Of a stretch of 64,000 bases of DNA, positions 51,027 through 64,000 are shown piece after piece. Each line of letters begins with the position of its first letter. Within the stretch, counting starts at the first letter, position 1. The translations under genes and the position numbers were made by a program. Below the pieces are notes generated by a model, which saw nothing but the letters and a program-made list of their open reading frames with translations, was not told the DNA's origin and did not search any database. The DNA is from Alphaproteobacteria bacterium UBA6038. Its GTDB lineage: Bacteria; Pseudomonadota; Alphaproteobacteria; Micropepsales; Micropepsaceae. The stretch is from NCBI GenBank assembly GCA_002429315.1, contig DIZC01000097.1:36033-100032 (forward strand), given 5' to 3'.

Positions 51027-53143
51027 TATGACGGCTGATCCTTCCTCTCCCCCGCCAGCATTGTAATCACAATTGCGGCCGCGCGATCCTGAAGCCGATA
51101 TGTTTTTTCCGAAATTTGCTCCGGCGACTTCTCCGGCTCGGCGCTGTCGATCAGGAGTCGCCAGTGGTAATCGCCGGGCAGTGTGAAATCGAGCGGCCGG
51201 TCCGAAGCGTTCATCAGGACCAGCACAAACTCCGGCTGAAGTTCGCCATCGCCCGCCAGACCCATCACCAGCGCACGGCCCTCGCTGTTGCTCCAGTCTT
51301 CCGGCGCCAGACGCTCTCCGCGCTCATCCAACCAGTCGATGTCGGGCACGGCTGGAACGATCTGTTCGCGGCCGTGCAGGAAGTGGTGCGGACGGAAAAC
51401 GCCATGATCATGCCGGATGGATATGAGCTTGGCAGCGAACGCATTCAGGGCCACGTTTTCAGGGGTGCGTGCACGGTTCCAGTCTAGCCAGGACGTCTCA
51501 TTGTCCTGGCAGTAGGCGTTGTTGTTGCCGTTCTGGGTGCGACCCGCCTCGTCTCCGGCGAGTAGCATCGGCGTGCCGATCGACGTGAACAGCGTCACCA
51601 GCATGGCGCGTTTTACCCGCTCGCGCAGGGCGTCCACGGTCTCGTCCTGTGTCGGCCCCTCCGGACCCCAATTGCTGGAATAGTTTTCCGAATGGCCATC
51701 GGCGCCGTTCTCCTCGTTCGCTTCGTTGTGCTTTTGCGAATAGCTGACGAGGTCGTGCAGCGTCATGCCATCGTGGCTTGCGATGAAATTAACCGACGCC
51801 CAAGGCTTGCGCGCGCCGTCGACGCCGAACAGATCGGCCGACCCGGAAAGCCGGCCCGCCACCTCCGGCCGCATTCCGGAATCGCCGCGCCAGAAGCGGC
51901 GCACCGCGTCTCGATAGCGGTCGTTCCATTCCGCAAAGCCAGGTGGATGATTGCCGAGTTGATAACCGCCCGGGCCGACATCCCATGGTTCGGAAATCAG
52001 CTTAAGCCGCGACAGTTCGGGATCCTGTCGCAGCGCGTCGAAGAAGCCGGAGCCCGGATCGAAGCCGTGCGGCTCTCGTCCCAAGGTGACGCCGAGATCG
52101 AAGCGAAAGCCATCGACACGGAAGGAGCGCGCCCAGTATCGCAGCGAGTCCATCACCATCTGCAGCACGCGTGGATTCGACAGGTTGACCGTGTTGCCGG
52201 TGCCGGTGTCATTGACAAAATAGCGGCGGTCGTTGTCGTTCAGCCGGTAATAGCTGGCATTGTCGAGACCGCGCCAACACAGCGTCGGTCCGAGTTCGCT
52301 GCCTTCGCAGGTGTGATTGTAGACGACGTCGAGAATCACCTCGATACCCGCGGCGTGCAGCCGGCGAATGGCCATGCGCGCTTCGTTGGCATCGCCAGTC
52401 GAGAGGTAGCGGGGTTCAATGGCGAAATACGAAAGCGTGTTGTAGCCCCAGTAATTGCTGAGCTTCTTCTGCAGCAGCGCCCGATCCTGAAGATAGGCAT
52501 GGATCGGCATCAGTTCGATCGCCGTGACCCCGAGCCGCTTCAGGTGTTCGATGACGAAAGGGTGGCACAGGGCTGCGAACGTACCACGCTCCGGTGGCCG
52601 CACGTCCTCGATCAGCTTGGTCAGTCCGCGAACATGCGCTTCGTAGATCACCGTGTCGCGCCACGGCGTATCGGGCCGGCGGTCCTCGCTCCAATCGAAG
52701 CTGTCGTGCGTGACAACGGCTTTCATCATCGCCGGCGCGCTGTCGCGGCGGTCGAAGCTCAGATCGGCGCGCGGCGAATGCACGCGATATCCGAACATCG
52801 CGTCGGTCCATCGGATCGTGCCGACCAAGCCCTTCGCATAAGGATCCAGCAGCAGCTTGTGCGGATTGAAGCGATGACCATTTTGCGGCTCATAAGGCCC
52901 AAAGGCGCGGAAGCCGTACACCAGGCCGGGCATCGCATCCGGCATGTATCCATGCCAGATTTCGTCGGTACGTTCCGGCAGATCGTAGCGGCGTATCTCC
53001 TTGCGCCCTGAGCCATCGAACACGCACAGCTGCAGGCGCGCGGCGTGGTGCGAGAACACCGCGAAATTGATTCCAAGTCCGTCCCAGGTAGCGCCAAGCG
53101 GATAGGGATTGCCGGCATCGAGCCGCTCCGGCAGGTTCGCCAT
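51026..53143 (-). CDS. glgX: glycogen debranching enzyme (isoamylase type)
   Basis: 705 residues from the ATG at 53143, two bases after the glgB stop; a TTG at 53149 is possible but not needed. GH13 isoamylase/GlgX: N-terminal CBM48-like domain (YPLGATWDGLGINFAVFSHHA), then EAHVRGLTKL, the nucleophile in DGFRFDLGVTLGRE, the acid in LISEPWDVGPGGYQLG, and FIASHDGMTLHDLVSYSQKHN. It hydrolyses alpha-1,6 branches, supplying linear maltodextrins to MalQ and TreY/TreZ. Confidence 0.96.
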   Translation of the reverse strand: MANLPERLDAGNPYPLGATWDGLGINFAVFSHHAARLQLCVFDGSGRKEIRRYDLPERTDEIWHGYMPDAMPGLVYGFRAFGPYEPQNGHRFNPHKLLLDPYAKGLVGTIRWTDAMFGYRVHSPRADLSFDRRDSAPAMMKAVVTHDSFDWSEDRRPDTPWRDTVIYEAHVRGLTKLIEDVRPPERGTFAALCHPFVIEHLKRLGVTAIELMPIHAYLQDRALLQKKLSNYWGYNTLSYFAIEPRYLSTGDANEARMAIRRLHAAGIEVILDVVYNHTCEGSELGPTLCWRGLDNASYYRLNDNDRRYFVNDTGTGNTVNLSNPRVLQMVMDSLRYWARSFRVDGFRFDLGVTLGREPHGFDPGSGFFDALRQDPELSRLKLISEPWDVGPGGYQLGNHPPGFAEWNDRYRDAVRRFWRGDSGMRPEVAGRLSGSADLFGVDGARKPWASVNFIASHDGMTLHDLVSYSQKHNEANEENGADGHSENYSSNWGPEGPTQDETVDALRERVKRAMLVTLFTSIGTPMLLAGDEAGRTQNGNNNAYCQDNETSWLDWNRARTPENVALNAFAAKLISIRHDHGVFRPHHFLHGREQIVPAVPDIDWLDERGERLAPEDWSNSEGRALVMGLAGDGELQPEFVLVLMNASDRPLDFTLPGDYHWRLLIDSAEPEKSPEQISEKTYRLQDRAAAIVITMLAGERKDQPS

Positions 53144-53145
53144 TA

Positions 53146-58608
<5,463 letters not shown>

Positions 58609-58609
<1 letters not shown>

Positions 58610-61600
58610 CAGACCTCTCTCGCCGGCGCGATGCGCCAGATGGCGTAAGGCGCCTCGGGAGTCAGCCGCATGTGCTGAATCTTGCCGCGCCAGACCGTAT
58701 GGCCGCTATGCAGCAGGTCTTCGCATTCCAGCGCTTCCTGGTCGGCAAGGCCGAACTCCCACAACGGGATTTCGAAGTCCGCATCCTGTGCGTTGTGCGG
58801 ATCCAGGCTGACGGCGATGAGAATGCGGTCTGCATGACCGGGCGCCGATTTGCCGAAGTAGAGAACATTGTCATTGAAGGCATTGTAGAACGACAGGCCA
58901 AGATGCGACTGAAGCGCCGGCTCGGCTCTGCGCAGACGGTTAAGTTGGGTAATTTCGGAAACGATATTACCCGGCGCGTTCCAGTCCCGCACCCGGATCT
59001 CATACTTTTCCGAATCGAGATATTCCTCCCGCCCGGGCAATGGCGCCGATTCGCAAAGCTCGTATCCCGAATACATCCCCCACAATCCCGAGAGCGTGCT
59101 CGCCAGCACCGCGCGAATCAGAAAGCCGGCGCGACCGGAGCCCTGTAGGAAATGGGGATTGATGTCTGGCGTGTTGACGAAGAAGTGCGGCCGGAAGAAT
59201 TCGGAAACTGGCCGCGTCGTCAGCTCGGTCAGATAGGCGGTCAGCTCCTGCTTGGTGTTGCGCCAGATGAAGTAGGTGTAGGACTGCGAGAAGCCGATCT
59301 TGGCGAGATGGTACATCACCTTCGGCCGCGTGAACGCTTCCGACAGGAAGATCACATCGGGATGCGTGCCGCGAATGTCGGCAATCAGCCAGTGCCAGAA
59401 CGCGAAGGGTTTGGTGTGCGGATTGTCCACCCGAAATGTTTTCACGCCATGTTCGATCCAGAACAGCATGACATCGCGCAGAGCCAGCCACAGATCGGGC
59501 GCAGCGTCCTCCGCATAGAAATCGACGTTGACGATATCCTCGTATTTCTTGGGTGGATTCTCGGCGTATTTGATGCTGCCGTCAGGACGCCAGGCAAACC
59601 AGCCGGGATGCTGCTTCAGCCACGGGTGATCGGGGGAAGCCTGCACCGCGAAATCGAGCGCGATCTCGAGCCCGTTCTCATGCGCCGCTGCAACCGCGGC
59701 GCGGAAATCCGCCAACGTGCCCAGCGCGGGATGGATGGCGTCGTGGCCGCCTTCCGGCGAGCCGATCGCATACACACTGCCCACATCGCCCGCTTTGGCT
59801 TTCAGTGCATTGTTGCGGCCTTTGCGGTTGGTGTTGCCCACCGGATGAATCGGTGGGAAGTAGACCACGTCGAATCCCATGTCGCGGATGGCCGGCAGGC
59901 GCGGAATGACGTCCCGCAATGTGCCGTGCCGCGACGGGTCGCCGCTTTCGGAGCGGGGGAACAGTTCGTACCAGCTGGCGAAGCGCCCTTCGATGCGATC
60001 GGCATCCACCCGGTAGGTCTTGCTGCGGCCACGGAAGCGGCGCGGATCGGCGCGGTGCATTAGCTCGACGGTTTCCGGCGCCATCAGCAGCGCGGCGCGG
60101 TCCTGGTTCGATAATCCGTCGAAGCCACGCCGGATGGCGGAGAGTCCTCCTTCGACGCTGCCACTCGCGTGCTTGCGCGCAGCCTCGATCAGCCCCTGAC
60201 CTTCGCGGATGTCTAATGCGAGATCGAGCCCGGCGTCGCGTTTCCGGCCGAGATCGCGCACGAAGCTGCCGTATTCGTCGATCCAGGCTTCGATGGCGAA
60301 TATGTGCCGCCCGATGCGGTCGAGCGGCATGACCGCCCGCCAACGGTCGTTCCCCAGCTCATGCATGCGCGGACGTTGCCAGTTGCGCTCGCCTTCCGGC
60401 TTATACTGCAGCTCCGCTGCGATGACCGGATGACCGTCGGTGAAGATGTCGGCTTCGACTGTTACGCGCTCGCCGACAATGGCTTTCGCGGCGAACGCGC
60501 CGTCGTCTACCGACGGCGCAATGTTGTCGATAATCACGCGCGCCGATTTCACCGCTGTGTTCACATCGCGCTCCTGCGCCTTGCCGGAAACCACCACGCA
60601 TGGCGCGCGCCGGGCCCGGAACACGCGTACTTCGCCGGGCTTCAGTTTCACACCCTCACCACAAAAATTCGTCAATGGCTCCAGTTTGTTGAACGCGCCG
60701 AGACAATCCAACATATCGGATGCGGGCTCGACCGCCACAATCGGGTCGGGATTGATCAGCGCCACGAGTGCCTTTTCGGCCATGCGCGTGTCATGCCCGT
60801 CCGTGCGCAACAGAATGGTCAGAGGCGCGCCGGCGCCGGTGAGCTTCTTCAGCTCTCCATCGACCGATTGCGTGTTCGCGACGAAATCGTTGGCGGCGCG
60901 GATTGCCGCATCCAGGTCGACGGCATCTTCGCCTTCCGCGGTGGGATCAGCGTAACTCAACGGCAGCACGAGGCCGGTGCCGGTGATCGCGCCGATGGCC
61001 AGACGCCCACAGCGCTGGCGTGACGACGCGGGCGGCAGTTTTGCCGGTGACTCCACCTGTGCAATCACCGGCGCAATGCGCGAGAATGTCTCGTACTCAT
61101 CCACCAGCCAGCGCGCCCGCCCGTCCCACCACGGCAGCGACGAGAGGCAGAAATCCATTCCGGAAAGCACGCTCGCACAATTCCACGGCTCACCCGTAGT
61201 ATCGGCAATGAAGGTGACGCGGTTGGAGTCATGCCTGCGTGCACGGTCCATCAATCCCTCGCGCAACGGTGCTGCCGTCGTCGCCGGTTTCAGCAGGCGG
61301 AAGCCACGCACGCCGGCATCCAGCCAGCGCTCCACCTGGTCCGCCCACCAGTCGATCAGCGGCTGCAAGTCCTCGCGCTCGCGCAAGTAAGCGTAACCCT
61401 TGCCGGCCGAGGGGTGGCGCGGGTCGACCACCGTGCCTGGCTCGCCCAAGCGGCGGATGGCGAACCGCTCGGGGAATTCGCTCACCAGCGGGTGATGTAG
61501 ATCGAGCTCGTGAACATTCAGATCGAGGAACAGCGAAAGGCCGCGACTCTCGCAGGCGCGCGTCAGCGTGGCGCTCACTGCCTCACCGGGGCCGGCTTCC

Positions 61601-61704
61601 CCCAGCACAGTGTCGAAGCCCAGATCCTTCGCGCGCTCCAGCGTCTGCCATATCTCCGAGGCCCGCTCGGCCCGGCCGATGTGGCAAATTCGTGGCGCTG
61701 GCAT
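58609..61704 (-). CDS. glgE: alpha-1,4-glucan:maltose-1-phosphate maltosyltransferase with amylase-like N-terminal extension
   Basis: 1031 residues from the ATG at 61704 (GAGG six bases upstream); a longer frame to 61890 lacks a signal. The C-terminal ~650 residues are a normal GlgE: SWYELFPRSESGD, VVYFPPIHPVGNTNRKGRNN, nucleophile Asp in FRVDNPHTKPFAFW, acid in IFLSEAFTRPKVMY, and MYSGYELCE. They transfer maltose from maltose-1-phosphate onto alpha-glucan. The first ~380 residues resemble a second, degenerate GH13 barrel (TLERAKDLGFDTVLGEAGPG, WLDAGVRGFRLLKPA) with the catalytic Asp/Glu apparently lost. This extended architecture occurs in rhizobial GlgE (recollection). First gene of the operon; its promoter should lie in 61705-61932. 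Confidence 0.95.
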
Positions 61705-61932
61705 GCGAATCCTCAGCCCGGAAGACGGAAAAGCCGCGCACACGCGCGGCCTCCCGCAAAGAAACCACCCCGAGGCTAACTCGGCAGTTCGGCCAAGAGT
61801 TCCCCCGCTAGAACACCCCTCGCTCTGCCAAGCCGACGCGGGCTCAGGTTTGCCTACAGCGGAACACTTTCGGCACGCCTGCGCGTTCATCTCCGGGAAC
61901 TTCCCTTCGCGGGCGCAACATATAGGACATCG

Positions 61933-64000
61933 ATGGCGTTAGGTTTCCGGCGATGGGGATCCTTCCTTCCGGCAGCGCTGTTGTTGCTGCCGGGCATGGC
62001 GCTCGCCGCGATGCATGGCGGCAAGACTCCTGGTGCCGACGAGGCCATCCTGGTCGCGGAAATCGTGCTGCTCGTGTTCACCGGCCGCGTGCTGGGCGAG
62101 GTGATGCTGCGGATCGGCCAGCCGAGCATCGTGGGGCAGCTGCTCGCTGGCGTGCTGCTTGGGCCCTCCGTCTTCGGCAAACTATGGCCGCAGGCGCACG
62201 ACCTCATCTTCCCGCACGCCGCCGGGCAGAAGGAAATGATCACTGCCATCGCGCAGTTCGGCGTGCTGCTGTTGCTGCTGCTCACCGGAATGGAGACGGA
62301 TTTGCGACTGGTGCGCCGCGCCCGCAAAACGGCGGCCGCCGTTTCGCTCACCGGCATTGCGATCCCCTTCGCCTCGGGGTTTTTGCTCGGTCAATTCCTG
62401 CCCGATTCGCTTCTGCCGGGCGGGCATCGGCTCGTGAGCTCGCTCTTCCTCGGCACCGCGCTCTCCATTTCTTCGGTGAAGATTGTAGCGGGCGTCATCC
62501 GCGAAATGAGTTTCATGCGCCGCAATCTTGGGCAGGTGATCGTCGCCTCCGCCATCATCGAGGACTCGATCGGGTGGGTGATCATCGCGATCACCTTCGG
62601 CATCGCGCAGAGTGGCGCGATCGAGCCGTGGTCGCTGGCCAAAACAATCGGCGGAGTGGCTCTGTTTCTCGCGGCAAGCTTCACCATCGGGCAGTATGTC
62701 GTGTTCCGCATCATCCGCTGGGTGAACGACACCTTCCGGAGTGAGTTCGCGGTGGTGAGTGCGATCCTCGTGATCATGGGCGCGATGGCCCTTGTCACCT
62801 ACGGCCTGGGTGTGCAGACGGTGTTGGGCGCTTTCGTGGCCGGAATTTTGGTGGGCGAATCGCCCATTCTCACCGAGCACATCCGGCAGCAGCTGCGCGG
62901 GCTGGTGTCGGCGCTGTTCATGCCGGTGTTCTTCGGTCAGGCGGGCATCAGCGCGGATCTGTCCATTCTGAGCGAGCCGCAGCTTTTGGGTCTGACCGTG
63001 GTGATCGTGGCGATCGCCAGCATCGGCAAGTTCAGCGGCGCCTTCGCGGGCGGTAAGCTGAGCGGCATGTCGTTGCGCGAGTCGCTCGCGCTCGGCTGCG
63101 GCATGAATGCGCGCGGCTCGACGGAGGTGATCGTCGCCACCATCGGCCTTACCATGGGCGCGCTCACGCAAAGCCTGTTTACCATGATCGTCACGATGGC
63201 CGTGGTCACCACCATGGCGATGCCGCCGATGCTGCGGGCGGCGCTGGCCCGGCTTCCGATGCGAGAGGAGGAGAAGGCGCGGCTCGAGCGCGAGGAGATC
63301 GATGCCCGAGGCTTCGTCGCGAAGCTCGAGCGCATGCTGCTTGCGGTGGATGACAGCGCCAACGGCAAATTCGCGGCACGGCTCGCGGGTTATCTCGCCG
63401 GCGCGCGGGGCACGCCCCTCACGGTCATGCGCATCGATGAGAAAAGACCGTCTGCACGCCCGGCAGAAGACCAGTTGCATGAGGAGGAAGTGAAGCAGAG
63501 CGCGACGGAAGCCGCGGCCGCCGCGCAAGAAGTGGAGCAGGAAGCGCCGCGACCGGTCGACGTAACCACCCGACCGCCTGCCCAAGCCGCGACTCCGGAA
63601 ACTGTCGCCGAACTGTCGCGCAAAGGCTTTGGATTTCTGTTCGTCGGGATTGACGCCATACGTACGCCGGACGGCGGCTTTACAAAGAAGGTCACTAGCC
63701 TGGTGGATGGGTTCGAGGGTCCGTTTGCCGTGCTTGTTCCGCCGGAAAAGGGCGAGCCGGGTTTTGCGGAAATCCTCGTCCCCGTCACCGGAACCGATGT
63801 TTCCCGCCGCGGCGCGGAGGTGGCGTTCGTGGTGGCGCATGCGGCGGAAGCGCGGGTCTGCGCCGTTTATGCTGCGCCGGGCGGGAACGCGGACAGTACG
63901 CGCACGCGCCGCAGCCAGGAGGCGGTGCTGCGGGATATCGCACAACTCGGCACGCGTTACGAAATCGATGCGGGCACACAGCTGTCTCTTATACACATCT
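61933..64000 (+). CDS. CPA2-family cation:proton antiporter (KefB/NhaP-like), 3' end missing
   Basis: The frame from the ATG at 61933 stays open to the contig end. Real sequence stops at 63981, giving at least 683 residues. An N-terminal hydrophobic leader is followed by about 12-13 membrane segments of the Na+/H+ exchanger fold (RIGQPSIVGQLLAGVLLGP, QFGVLLLLLLTGMETDL, LGAFVAGILVG, MNARGSTEVIVATIGL). After residue ~450 comes a charged linker rich in E, A and Q (residues ~520-560). A soluble domain resembling universal-stress-protein repeats follows (FLFVGIDAI, FEGPFAVLVPP). Divergent from glgE with 228 bases between. Ion specificity is unknown; K+ or Na+ in exchange for H+ is typical. Confidence 0.88.
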   Translation, partial: MALGFRRWGSFLPAALLLLPGMALAAMHGGKTPGADEAILVAEIVLLVFTGRVLGEVMLRIGQPSIVGQLLAGVLLGPSVFGKLWPQAHDLIFPHAAGQKEMITAIAQFGVLLLLLLTGMETDLRLVRRARKTAAAVSLTGIAIPFASGFLLGQFLPDSLLPGGHRLVSSLFLGTALSISSVKIVAGVIREMSFMRRNLGQVIVASAIIEDSIGWVIIAITFGIAQSGAIEPWSLAKTIGGVALFLAASFTIGQYVVFRIIRWVNDTFRSEFAVVSAILVIMGAMALVTYGLGVQTVLGAFVAGILVGESPILTEHIRQQLRGLVSALFMPVFFGQAGISADLSILSEPQLLGLTVVIVAIASIGKFSGAFAGGKLSGMSLRESLALGCGMNARGSTEVIVATIGLTMGALTQSLFTMIVTMAVVTTMAMPPMLRAALARLPMREEEKARLEREEIDARGFVAKLERMLLAVDDSANGKFAARLAGYLAGARGTPLTVMRIDEKRPSARPAEDQLHEEEVKQSATEAAAAAQEVEQEAPRPVDVTTRPPAQAATPETVAELSRKGFGFLFVGIDAIRTPDGGFTKKVTSLVDGFEGPFAVLVPPEKGEPGFAEILVPVTGTDVSRRGAEVAFVVAHAAEARVCAVYAAPGGNADSTRTRRSQEAVLRDIAQLGTRYEIDAGTQLSLIHI
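63982..64000. other. Nextera/Tn5 mosaic-end adapter sequence (library artefact)
   Basis: The last 19 bases, CTGTCTCTTATACACATCT, are exactly the Tn5 mosaic end used in Nextera tagmentation libraries. They are not genomic. The minus-strand reading of this end creates the well-known spurious peptide start MYKRQ. Confidence 0.97.

Noticed and set aside
62182..63996. Long minus-strand open frame (604 codons) beginning MYKRQ opposite the antiporter
   Set aside because: Its first residues come from the Nextera adapter and the rest is an Arg/His/Ala-rich antisense reading of a clearly coding gene.

Overview
The window reads as a contig end from a high-GC alphaproteobacterium. Supporting this are the acyl-CoA dehydrogenase, HSL-type esterase and SCP2 genes, a fused STAS-MlaE lipid importer, a rhizobial-type GlgE/TreS glucan operon, and a small heat-shock gene with an RpoH-like promoter and a ROSE-like leader. 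The order cannot be fixed from sequence alone (Hyphomicrobiales or a relative is plausible). The last 19 bases are the Nextera/Tn5 mosaic-end adapter, so the true genomic sequence stops at base 63981.

Layout. 1-4.0 kb: tail of a CoA-transferase, an MFS transporter, an OmpA-like protein and glutathione-dependent formaldehyde dehydrogenase. 4.0-7.7 kb: an accessory patch with palindromic repeats, degenerate small ORFs, an AT-richer three-gene TIGR04255-type module flanked by near-identical 20-bp direct repeats, a scrap of an IS1595-type transposase and a frameshifted ZIP transporter. 8-28.2 kb: mostly metabolic core (protease inhibitor, MmsA, esterases, PepSY/PEQ-rich secreted protein, Hsp20, a large autotransporter, threonine aldolase, two acyl-CoA dehydrogenases, SDR, and a CBS/CGL reverse-transsulfuration pair). 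28.2-33.2 kb: a second accessory patch. Three broken genes lie in a row (FMN reductase, L,D-transpeptidase, phospholipase D), then an AT-richer two-gene unit whose main product is an 873-aa protein with an N-terminal nitrilase fold and a C-terminal HEPN-like R-N-x3-H motif.

33.3-38.3 kb: histidine utilisation, with hutI-hutG-hutU on the minus strand and hutF divergent on the plus strand. This is the deiminase/formylglutamate route; hutH and hutC are not in the window. 38.3-41.8 kb: a Mla-type ABC lipid-transport operon (STAS-MlaE, MlaF, MlaD, lipoprotein), starting 7 bases after hutF. 41.8-44.8 kb: a membrane protein, an alpha/beta hydrolase and a Crp/Fnr regulator.

44.8-61.7 kb: one compact seven-gene operon on the minus strand, glgE - treS/pep2 - glgB - glgX - treZ - malQ - treY. 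All genes overlap or abut. Together they encode a closed trehalose / alpha-glucan cycle: TreS and Pep2 make maltose-1-phosphate, GlgE polymerises it, GlgB branches it, GlgX and MalQ remodel it, and TreY/TreZ return it to trehalose. A CPA2-type cation/proton antiporter is divergently placed and is cut by the contig end.

The best candidates for undescribed biology are the TIGR04255 three-gene cassette (4.88-6.61 kb) and the nitrilase/HEPN-like protein with its small upstream partner (29.4-32.5 kb). Both are AT-richer than their surroundings and sit among gene wreckage, as expected for transferred accessory or defence genes. Neither function can be proved from the sequence.
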